The position numbers and the translations under genes are program-made. Positions 41,659 to 49,757 of a stretch of DNA of 64,000 nucleotides are shown in pieces. This DNA is from Candidatus Eremiobacterota bacterium (lineage in GTDB: Bacteria; Vulcanimicrobiota; Vulcanimicrobiia; Vulcanimicrobiales; Vulcanimicrobiaceae), in the NCBI GenBank assembly GCA_019240525.1, contig JAFAYE010000001.1, forward strand, positions 1,833,300-1,897,299, given 5' to 3'. Below the pieces are notes generated by a model. The model was not told the DNA's origin and did no database searches. It saw only the letters and a list, made by a program, of their open reading frames with translations. Positions within the stretch are counted from its first letter, which is position 1; every line of letters starts with the position of its first letter.

Positions 41659-43643
41659 ATCGCATTCTGCCCCTCGTTCTTGTGTTGGCGCTCGTGGAAG
41701 CAGCGCTGTCGCCGATCTCCTCTGCCGCGCAAGGCGCAATGGCGGATACTCCCGCGACAACCGCGGCGGGCGTTGCTTACATCATTCCGAAGGGCTGGTC
41801 CGCCAGTACGCACGGCAAGGTCGTCGTGGTGAGCCCGCCCGAAGGTGACGCGCACATCGCCATCGTCGACGTCGGCGCTGCGGCCAACGCCGATGCAGCC
41901 GTTGCCGCTGCATGGAAGCTGTACGACCCGTCGATGCATCGTAACCTCGAAATCGCCCAGACTTCACCGAGTCAAAACGGTTGGGACGCCGAACGCGAGT
42001 ATCAGTATACGACATCCCCTAACGAACACGTGATGGTCGTCGCAGTGGTGGTTCGCCATGGCGCGCATTGGAGCGCACTGATTTTGGAAGGCTCGCAGGC
42101 GACGTTCGAAAAGCGCGGCGGACAGGCCAGCGTTCTCGCCGAGAGCGTGCATCCCGCGAGTTACACGAAAGAGTCGTTCGCAGGGCGAACCGCTCACCGC
42201 CTGGACGAGACGCGCATCGCGGAAATAGCGTCGTTTGTAAAGACGGGCATGGCGGAACTCGATCTTCCCGGGGTGGCAATCGCACTCGTCGATCACGGCA
42301 GAGTGGTCTACGAGGGCGGATTCGGCGTACGCCGGCTCGGCGATTCGGCGCCGGTCGATGCGCGAACGCTCTTTATGATCGCCTCGAATACGAAGGGACT
42401 GACCACATTGCTTCTCGCGCGGCTGGTAGATCAAGGGAAGCTGCAGTGGGACGAGCCGGTGACCCAGGCGTATTCCTCCTTCCGGCTCGGAAGTGACGCG
42501 ACGACGCAGGCAGTGGAGATTCGCCATTTGGTTTGCGCGTGCACGGGCGTGCCGCGAAAAGACCTCGATTGGCTCTTCAACTCGAACGCGCAAACGCCGG
42601 CATCGTCGACGTTCGTTCAATTGGCGAACACGGTGCCGACCAGCAAATTCGGCGAAGTCTTTCAGTACAGCAACCTGATGGCCTCAGGCGCCGGGTACAT
42701 CGCGGGGCACATCGAGTATCCTGACGAGGAGCTTGGGCATGCCTACGATCGGGCGATGCAGCAGCTGATTTTCGATCCGTTGGGCATGAACGATACGACC
42801 TTCGACATGCGTAAGGCGCTCGCAGGCAATCACGCGAGCCCCCATGGGAACGGCTCCGACGGCTCACTGGCGGTGGTCGATATGGGCCTCAATAGCCTGG
42901 CGATCCCATTCCGCCCAGCCGGAGAAGCGTGGTCGTCGGCGCACGATTTAATCAAATACGTCGAAGACGAACTGACCGAGGGCGTATTGCCCGATGGTCA
43001 GCGCTTCATCTCGGAAAAGAACGTGCTCGCGCGCCGAGTCCATAACGTGCAGGTGAGCAAAGATTTGTACTACGGCATGGGTTTGATGGATGACCGAACC
43101 TACGGTGTGTCGGTTATCCATCACGGCGGCGACCTCTTCGGCTATCACAGCGACATCGTGGCGATACCGTCGGCGCAGGTTGGTGCCGTTATTCTGACCA
43201 ATTCCGATCTGGGCAGCGACCTACGCGACACCTTTCCGCGGCGATTGCTCGAAGTGCTCTACGACGGAAAACCGCTGGCAGCAGCAGAGCTTGCCGCGGC
43301 AGCAACGAACGACAAGGCCGCGATCGCCAAGGAACTCAAACTCATGACGATCCCTGCGGATCCGGCCGTGGTCGCGCAACTCGCGCATCGGTACACGAGC
43401 CCCGAGCTGGGTCACATTGACGTGAGCAGCGATGCACAAGGTCTCGTCTTCGACTTCGGTGCTTGGAAGAGCCACATAGCATCGCGAAAGAATCCCGACG
43501 GGACCATCTCGCTCTTTACCGTCGATGCGGGCGCTAGCGGAGCCGAGTTTGTAATGACGACAAGCGGCGGCCGGCGGGGCCTAACGATCCGCGACGGCCA
43601 GCACGCCTATCACTATATGGAGACATCGGCCCAGGGTCAGTGA
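41655..43643 (+). CDS. Exported beta-lactamase-family serine hydrolase with N-terminal extra domain
   Basis: The 662-residue protein has a signal peptide (ending SSAAQG), an N-terminal domain of about 150 residues with PKGWSASTHGKVVVVSPPEG, then a class C beta-lactamase/PBP4-like domain with SNTK in MIASNTKGLTTLLLARL, a YSN motif in FQYSNLMA and HHGGDLFGYHS late. A C-terminal lipocalin-like extension follows (about 560-662). Probable peptidase or esterase in the periplasm. GGAG six bases upstream and the ATGA overlap with the sedolisin point to coupled synthesis of two proteolytic enzymes. Confidence 0.88.
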   Translation: MNRILPLVLVLALVEAALSPISSAAQGAMADTPATTAAGVAYIIPKGWSASTHGKVVVVSPPEGDAHIAIVDVGAAANADAAVAAAWKLYDPSMHRNLEIAQTSPSQNGWDAEREYQYTTSPNEHVMVVAVVVRHGAHWSALILEGSQATFEKRGGQASVLAESVHPASYTKESFAGRTAHRLDETRIAEIASFVKTGMAELDLPGVAIALVDHGRVVYEGGFGVRRLGDSAPVDARTLFMIASNTKGLTTLLLARLVDQGKLQWDEPVTQAYSSFRLGSDATTQAVEIRHLVCACTGVPRKDLDWLFNSNAQTPASSTFVQLANTVPTSKFGEVFQYSNLMASGAGYIAGHIEYPDEELGHAYDRAMQQLIFDPLGMNDTTFDMRKALAGNHASPHGNGSDGSLAVVDMGLNSLAIPFRPAGEAWSSAHDLIKYVEDELTEGVLPDGQRFISEKNVLARRVHNVQVSKDLYYGMGLMDDRTYGVSVIHHGGDLFGYHSDIVAIPSAQVGAVILTNSDLGSDLRDTFPRRLLEVLYDGKPLAAAELAAAATNDKAAIAKELKLMTIPADPAVVAQLAHRYTSPELGHIDVSSDAQGLVFDFGAWKSHIASRKNPDGTISLFTVDAGASGAEFVMTTSGGRRGLTIRDGQHAYHYMETSAQGQ

Positions 43644-43822
43644 CTGACGCATTCAAGAGCATCGTCTTGAAAGGCCTGATGGGCCGCTTTATATTTGCCG
43701 ACGGCTTGCGCGAGTCGCTCTTTCGCGCATCCAGGCATCGCAGCTAGTTTCGCGTGGAGATCGTCGATCGAGCGTCCATGCGCATCGATCGCCTGGGCGG
43801 CATCCGTTTTTGAATCTGACAT
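43637..43822 (-). CDS. Small helical protein, 61 residues
   Basis: The frame starts one base after the cyclase-STAND stop and reads MSDSKTDAAQAIDAHGRSID, then DLHAKLAAMPGCAKERLAQA, ending with CVSH. It is predicted soluble and alpha-helical with two Cys. The 3' end overlaps the convergent hydrolase by seven bases. I do not recognise it; position directly behind the regulator gene suggests co-expression. Confidence 0.5.
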   Translation of the reverse strand: MSDSKTDAAQAIDAHGRSIDDLHAKLAAMPGCAKERLAQAVGKYKAAHQAFQDDALECVSH

Positions 43823-43823
43823 A

Positions 43824-46523
43824 CTACTCGTGTATCGCCGCAGCGTGCGCGAGCGCCTGCTCGCCGGTCAAGCGAGCGCCATCGTTCATTCGCCGGCGAA
43901 GCTCGTCGGCGGCGTAGACCTCGGCCAGCAGCGCCATTAACGTCGCGTAGCCGTGGCGTTCGGTGTGTTGGCGCACTTCGCCGCGCGCTACGTATTCCGC
44001 ATCGGTGAAACCCAAGAGCGCTACCGCCCGTTCGTGATCGCGCAGGAGCGCCGCTAGCAGCGCGTGGTTTTCCAGCACGTTCCGCAGCCAACCCGAGCCG
44101 GTCTTCCTCTGAACGTGCAGCGCCTCGCGAAGATTGGCCCGCGCATCGTCGAGATCGCCGGCGGCAAGTGCATAAGCCGCCAAATTCGAAAGCAGGAGCA
44201 CGAGATAGACCGATTGGAGGCGCGTGTAAATTTCTTTTGCCTGGCGCGCAGCCACGCGGGCAGCCGCAAATTCGCCGACGGCAAAGTCGAGTTCGGCAAG
44301 GTTGAGCAACGCACTCGCGTGTGCTTCGCTGCCCTCCCGTTCCAAGGGCACGAGCTCGGTGAATTTTCGGCGCGCGGAATCGATCTCGCCCTGCTGGAGA
44401 TCCAGCACGGCCCCCACTCGCAACAGCATCTTGGTCGCGGCTTGCGAAAGCGGCTCCGGCGTTTCCCAGGCCTCCTTCAGCGCGCGCTGTGCCTCATCGA
44501 AGTGTCCGGCTCGCTGGTAGCGACCCGCGAGATTGGCAAGCGCGCGAGCGATTTCATTTGTATCGTTGCTCGAGCGGGCGACCTCGACCGAGCGCAACGC
44601 TACGTCTTCGCCTTCGGCGAGCGGACGTCCGGCCCGATACTCGAGCAACACCAAATGGCGCAGCAGACGCGCGTGGACCAGCGCGCTCGGCATGGCGCCG
44701 GCAAGTTCTGCCGCAGTCTGGTACCAACGCAGCGCTTCTTGCACGGTGGTTATGAGTTCGGCCCATTCGAGATCGGCGAGTAACGAAAGCCCAACCTGGG
44801 GCTCATGACCTTGGAAGATCGTCGATTCGACCGCCGCGCGAATGTTGTCGAGCTCGATGCCAACGAGCGTTCGCCATCGCTCTTCTTCGAGCGCATCGAC
44901 GAGATGGAAGAGGCTCGACGCGAACCGCGCATAGTAGCGCGAGTGACGCTCGGCGACAACTCGCTCTTCACCGGCTTCGCGCAATTTTTCCAGGCCGTAC
45001 TCGCGCATGGACTGCAGCAGACGATAGCGTCGCTCCTCGCCCTGCGGTTCGACGACGACCAGCGATTTATCCACCAGCGCGGTGACGGAATCCAGCACGC
45101 TCCATTCGTCCATTTCCCCCTGGATCGTGCAAACGTCGGTCGCCGCCGTGAGGCCGAAATCCCCGGCAAAGACCGCAAGCCGTCGGAAAAGCTCGCGCTC
45201 GCCGTTCTCCAGCAACTCGTAGCTCCAATCGATGGCGGCACGCAGGGTTTGCCGGCGCGGCAGCGCGCTACGATCGCCCCCGGTCAGTATCCGGAAGCGG
45301 TCGTCGAGGCGCTGCGCGATCTGTGCAGGGGAGAGCACGCGGATGCGCGCGGCGGCGAGTTCGAGTGCGAGCGGCATACCGTCCAATCGCGTTGCAATCG
45401 CCGCGACTGATTCGGCGTTCTCGTCGGTGAGGGCGAAGCGCGAATCGGCGGCGAGTGCGCGATCGAGGAAGAGTCCAACCGAAGCGTCGACGCTGAGCGA
45501 CGGCAGGCGAAAAACGTACTCGCCACCAACGTTGAGCGGTTCGCGGCTCGTCGCTAAGACGCGAATCTCGGAGCAGCGGCGTAAGAGCTCCGCGGTTACG
45601 GTGCGCACTTCGGCGATCAGATGTTCGCAGTTGTCGAGAATCAACAGTAGGCTCTGCGAAGAGAGATACTCGACGAGCGTTTCCAAGAGCGGGCGATTCG
45701 GGACTTCGCGCAGCGCGAGCGTTCGAGCGATGGTTCCTGCTACCAGCGAAGCGTTGGAAATCGGCGCAAGATCGATCAGCCACACGCCGCCCGGCAAGCC
45801 GCTCAGCATCTCTGCTCCCACAGCAATTGCACATCGCGTTTTGCCCGCACCGCCCGGCCCCGTTACCGTAACGAGCGAACCGCGCTTCAACAGCGCGTCG
45901 ATTTCTGCAACTTCCTGCTCGCGTCCGACCAGTGACGTGAGCTGCGCCGGCAGATTATTAGGAAGGCGATCGAGCGACCGCAACGCCGGAAAGACGTCGT
46001 GAAGCTCCGGCGCGAGGAGCTGATAAACGTGCTCGGAACTCTCCAGGTCTCTCAGGCCGTGGAAACCGAGATCGAGTAATCCAAGATCGCCCGGAAGCTG
46101 GTCGTGCAGCAGATCCGCCGTCGTACCGGAGACGAGTACTTGACCGCCGTGTCCGACCCCGAGCAGGCGCGCGACGCGATTAACGGCGCGGCCGAAATAA
46201 TCGCCGCCGCGTTCCTGCGCTTCGCCCGTATGAAGCGCCATGCGTACCCGCAAATCGTTGACGCTCGAAAAATCGGCGGCCATCAGGTCCCGTTGTGCGT
46301 GCACCGCGGCCGCCAGCGCGCTGGGTGCGGTTGCAAATGCGGCACAAAATGCATCGCCGACGACTTTGAAAACGAAACCGCCGTGTGCCTCGATCGCATG
46401 GCGCACCAGCTCGTCGTGGCGCGTCAACGCTTCCGACATCGCAGCCGAATCGCGTTCCCATCGTTGCGTGCTACCTTCGATGTCGGAGAACAGAAACGTT
46501 ACCGTTCCGCTCGGGCGGCCCAC
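43824..46523 (-). CDS. Class III adenylate/guanylate cyclase-STAND ATPase-TPR regulator
   Basis: The 899-residue protein starts (GTG) with a cyclase domain: VTFLFSDIEGST (metal Asp14), VFKVVGDAFC (Lys53, metal Asp57) and GRAVNRVARL (Asn115, Arg119), so the catalytic set looks complete. A STAND/NB-ARC ATPase follows with Walker A GPGGAGKT (about 222-229), SLLLILDNCEHL and VLATSREPL. The C-terminal 400 residues are TPR-like helices. Such proteins couple an ATP-driven switch to cyclic nucleotide production, mostly with unknown signals. No LuxR HTH end is present. Confidence 0.88.
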   Translation of the reverse strand: MGRPSGTVTFLFSDIEGSTQRWERDSAAMSEALTRHDELVRHAIEAHGGFVFKVVGDAFCAAFATAPSALAAAVHAQRDLMAADFSSVNDLRVRMALHTGEAQERGGDYFGRAVNRVARLLGVGHGGQVLVSGTTADLLHDQLPGDLGLLDLGFHGLRDLESSEHVYQLLAPELHDVFPALRSLDRLPNNLPAQLTSLVGREQEVAEIDALLKRGSLVTVTGPGGAGKTRCAIAVGAEMLSGLPGGVWLIDLAPISNASLVAGTIARTLALREVPNRPLLETLVEYLSSQSLLLILDNCEHLIAEVRTVTAELLRRCSEIRVLATSREPLNVGGEYVFRLPSLSVDASVGLFLDRALAADSRFALTDENAESVAAIATRLDGMPLALELAAARIRVLSPAQIAQRLDDRFRILTGGDRSALPRRQTLRAAIDWSYELLENGERELFRRLAVFAGDFGLTAATDVCTIQGEMDEWSVLDSVTALVDKSLVVVEPQGEERRYRLLQSMREYGLEKLREAGEERVVAERHSRYYARFASSLFHLVDALEEERWRTLVGIELDNIRAAVESTIFQGHEPQVGLSLLADLEWAELITTVQEALRWYQTAAELAGAMPSALVHARLLRHLVLLEYRAGRPLAEGEDVALRSVEVARSSNDTNEIARALANLAGRYQRAGHFDEAQRALKEAWETPEPLSQAATKMLLRVGAVLDLQQGEIDSARRKFTELVPLEREGSEAHASALLNLAELDFAVGEFAAARVAARQAKEIYTRLQSVYLVLLLSNLAAYALAAGDLDDARANLREALHVQRKTGSGWLRNVLENHALLAALLRDHERAVALLGFTDAEYVARGEVRQHTERHGYATLMALLAEVYAADELRRRMNDGARLTGEQALAHAAAIHE

Positions 46524-46566
46524 CTTGCCGTTTTCGCCGGATGCCGGCGATTCCCCCGACTGCTAC

Positions 46567-48429
46567 TTACACGTAGTCGCGTAAGGTGACCTTAACGGTA
46601 CGCTTCGTTCCATCTTTTCCCGTAAGCTGCAAGGTCACGACGGTTCCCGCCGGTTGAGCGAAGAGGTTGCGGATATCAGAGAGCTGCATGGCGCTCGCGG
46701 GTGAGCCGTTGACCGCATCGATCGTATCGCCTCGCACGATTCCCGCCGCCGCTGCCGGCGTGCCGGGGCGCGAATCGAGCACCATCACACCGTTCGCCCG
46801 TTTGATGAGAAAGAGGCCCGAGCGCTCGTAGGCATCCGCTTGGGCAAAGTCGGCGTTCGGAACGAGCGTCATGGTTTCGCGGCCGTAGTCGAAGGTTACG
46901 GTGAAGCGCCGCAACAGATTCCCGCCGATGTTGGCGGCGACGAAAGGCGCGGCGAACGCACCCGCGGTTTGCGTCGAGTAGTCCGCAATCAAGCCGTTCA
47001 ACTGCAGATCGTCAATCCCGATGGTTTGCACCCGCCCGAGCTTGCCGATGGATGGGCCGCCGATACCGAACCCATTGATGCCGGCCGCCGTAACCGTCGC
47101 CGGCATAATCTGAGGATTCGCGGTGACGAACGGCGTCATGAAGCTGATCGTATTGCGCGCTCCGGTATCGATCGTGCACTCGGCAGGAATGCCGTCGACG
47201 GTGCATGCGACTTGCGGTTGGGTGCCGTCAAGCACGAATGGTACCACGTGCCCGTTCGGGGGCCCTTGCGCCGTTCCGGGCATGCTCAACACCACTTGTC
47301 GATTCGCGTAGTCGAACGTCGTAATGTATCGCGCGAGAACTTCCCAGCCGATCAATCCGTCGACCGGCCGTCCCGCCGAAACTCCGAAGCCCATGCGCGT
47401 CGGTACCACCCCAAAAAATTGATCGGTGAGCGTTGCGTCTCCGACTTGAAGTTTTGAAACGTGGGCGAAGCTGAACGATTCGGTTTGCGAGCCTACGCCA
47501 CTGCCCTGCGCCGAGCCACTGCCCACCGCGCCGATCTCTTTGGCCACCGCCGGATCGACGATGTTCGCTCCGCCGGTATCGAAGATAAAACGATACGGCC
47601 CTTTACCGTTGAGCATGACGTTGAGATATACGTGATTATCTTCCAGCTCGATCGGGATCGTCGTCGATGCCTTGCCGTTCTCCATGGAAAAGTCGGTCGG
47701 ATGCGTTTGAGGCCGCGCCAATGCGACTTGCGCACCCGGCGGATCGAACGTGACGCGGGTGATTGCCGTATCGGCATTGTTGCCGTCGCTCGAATCGACG
47801 TGCACGGCATAAGCGACGTTGAGTCCGTTCGTGCGTCGATACTGCGAGAACGTCAAAGTTGACGTCGTGAAACCGTTGACGAAGTTTGCTCGCGCCGGCA
47901 AGTGGGTCGTTCGATCGAACCAGAGCTCGAAGGGTACCTTCGACCCGACCGGCGTGATGCTCAGGGCATCGTAACTGCGGCCGCCGGCACTCTTGGTGCC
48001 CAGCCATGCGACTGCTGCACCGCTGGCCTGCGGCTTCCACAGTGCATAGCTGAGGAGGTATGCCTGATTGATCTCCGAGGCGCGGTCGCTGTCGCCGCCG
48101 GCGTTCCAGACCAGATGCGTGCCGTCACCGCTCCAAGCGACGCGTCCGTCGTAGCCATCGAGTTGAATGAACGACCCCAGGTCGGTCGATTCGGCGAACC
48201 GCCCATTGCGGAGGTCGAGGTACTGGGTTGTCCGCCCGTGCAGCCCGACCGCGGAAACCGTGGCATCGAAACGCAGCGTGCTCACCGATGCAAGCGATGA
48301 GATCCCAAGGGCCTGTCCGGAGGCTGCGACGAGTTGCGCGACGCGCATGTCCGAGTCGGCCCGCGCGATGGCCGTACCAGTCAGCACCGCAAGGGCGAGA
48401 GCGCCGACCGCAAAACGCAAGAAGTTCAT
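46567..48429 (-). CDS. Exported aspartyl protease with LolA-like N-domain and C-terminal PDZ
   Basis: The 620-residue protein has a signal peptide (ending AIARA) and an N-terminal outer-membrane lipoprotein-sorting-like domain (about 30-230). Two retropepsin half-sites follow, RFIFDTGGANIVDP and ECTIDTGARNTISF, and a PDZ domain near the end has GVMVLDSRPGTPAAAAGIVR then GDTIDAVNG. The order protease-PDZ is a known exported family of unknown substrate. Both Asp are present. It lies 43 bases from the cyclase-STAND gene, upstream of it on the same strand. Confidence 0.85.
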   Translation of the reverse strand: MNFLRFAVGALALAVLTGTAIARADSDMRVAQLVAASGQALGISSLASVSTLRFDATVSAVGLHGRTTQYLDLRNGRFAESTDLGSFIQLDGYDGRVAWSGDGTHLVWNAGGDSDRASEINQAYLLSYALWKPQASGAAVAWLGTKSAGGRSYDALSITPVGSKVPFELWFDRTTHLPARANFVNGFTTSTLTFSQYRRTNGLNVAYAVHVDSSDGNNADTAITRVTFDPPGAQVALARPQTHPTDFSMENGKASTTIPIELEDNHVYLNVMLNGKGPYRFIFDTGGANIVDPAVAKEIGAVGSGSAQGSGVGSQTESFSFAHVSKLQVGDATLTDQFFGVVPTRMGFGVSAGRPVDGLIGWEVLARYITTFDYANRQVVLSMPGTAQGPPNGHVVPFVLDGTQPQVACTVDGIPAECTIDTGARNTISFMTPFVTANPQIMPATVTAAGINGFGIGGPSIGKLGRVQTIGIDDLQLNGLIADYSTQTAGAFAAPFVAANIGGNLLRRFTVTFDYGRETMTLVPNADFAQADAYERSGLFLIKRANGVMVLDSRPGTPAAAAGIVRGDTIDAVNGSPASAMQLSDIRNLFAQPAGTVVTLQLTGKDGTKRTVKVTLRDYV

Positions 48430-48491
48430 GCGCCAGGTACCGGGATCTCGCTTGCGATGTTTCGCTCTCGGCCCAGCCGAACCGAAAAGCG

Positions 48492-49688
48492 CTACAGCTC
48501 TCCTGCTGCGTGCAGCGATTCGTAAATCGACATCATGAGCTTCCCGGAGTGGTCTTCCTTTGAGTCGGGTTGGCTATTCAGGCCAAAGGCGATCACGGCA
48601 TCCTGCCGCGGAAGATAGACGTGTAGCATGCGAAACCCGAGGGTTTCGCCTTCATAGAACCAGACGGTTCCGATCCGCGGCATGGTCATCTGAGCCACGC
48701 CAAGGCCGAAGCCCCGCGGGTCGCCAGGGCTCGTCGTGCCGATCGGTCTGCCATTTCTTGTTGAAACGATGCTAAGAAGCTCGGTGCGTTGCTTGGGCGC
48801 GAGCATCGGGCCGGAGTAGAGAGCGCGCGCCCAACGCGTGACATCTTCGGGCGTCGAGACGATACCGCCGGCGCCTTGCATCCACGAGACGCTGTCGGCG
48901 CTCACGTCTTTGCCCAGCAGCGGCGCGAGCGGCGCGTCGTCCGCGTCGTGATTGTAAAAATAGCCCGAAACCATACGAGCGAGCACGTCGCTGCCGTATT
49001 CTGCGTCCGAATAATAGGTGCTCGTCAAGCCAATTTTCGAATGCAAGAATCTTCGTTCGATCTCACTCGCGTAACTCTGCCCCGTCGCGCGCTCGATGAT
49101 GAGCTGAGCGAGAATGTAATTCGTATTGGAATAGGCGTAGCCGATCGTGGGCTTGGGCGCCTGCGGGTTGTTGGCGGGGTAGACGTATGCGATGAGCTCC
49201 GCGGGAGCGAAATGGCGTTGCGGATTCTTGGCATATGCGGCCAGCATCGCCGGAACGTTGTCGTAACCGGGGATGCCGCTCGTCATGTCGAGCAGCCGGC
49301 GAATGGTGACATTCTTCCACGCCGGATATTGCGGCAGCCACCGCCCGACGGTTTGATCGATCGTTAGTTTCCCTTCAGCTTCGAGCTGAAGAATTGCCGT
49401 AGCCGTAAACGCCTTCGTGTTGCTGCCGATTTGCCAGAGATTCTCCGGCGAAACCGAAGCATCGTCGCCGTATCGGACGCGGCCCGCGGTGAAATCGATG
49501 TTCTCGGTTTGTCCGTGCAGGCTGATGCTCAGCGAAATTGCCGAAATGTGCTCGATCTTCGAGCGCGAACTCAAATACTGATCGAGATCGCGCTGGATCG
49601 AAGCCCGCAGACCCGCATCCGGCGTCGCACCCGATGCCGCAGCGCTCAGCCACACTGCGGCGACGAGAGAGCCAAAGCATCGCCACAC
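48492..49688 (-). CDS. Exported beta-lactamase-family serine hydrolase
   Basis: The 398-residue protein has a signal peptide (ending AAASG), the nucleophile motif SNTK in WQIGSNTKAFTATAIL, YSN in YAYSNTNYILAQLI and a late GTVWFYEGETLGFR in place of the usual HxG motif. It is a PBP4/esterase-like enzyme of class C fold, substrate unknown. It is divergent from the SEFIR protein gene, with 69 bases between the chosen starts. Confidence 0.87.
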   Translation of the reverse strand: MWRCFGSLVAAVWLSAAASGATPDAGLRASIQRDLDQYLSSRSKIEHISAISLSISLHGQTENIDFTAGRVRYGDDASVSPENLWQIGSNTKAFTATAILQLEAEGKLTIDQTVGRWLPQYPAWKNVTIRRLLDMTSGIPGYDNVPAMLAAYAKNPQRHFAPAELIAYVYPANNPQAPKPTIGYAYSNTNYILAQLIIERATGQSYASEIERRFLHSKIGLTSTYYSDAEYGSDVLARMVSGYFYNHDADDAPLAPLLGKDVSADSVSWMQGAGGIVSTPEDVTRWARALYSGPMLAPKQRTELLSIVSTRNGRPIGTTSPGDPRGFGLGVAQMTMPRIGTVWFYEGETLGFRMLHVYLPRQDAVIAFGLNSQPDSKEDHSGKLMMSIYESLHAAGEL

Positions 49689-49757
49689 GCGATAACTCTA
49701 CCACGCGCAAGCTTCCGGGGGAAGGGAAAACGCTCGGGCGCGGCCGACCTGTCAGGG

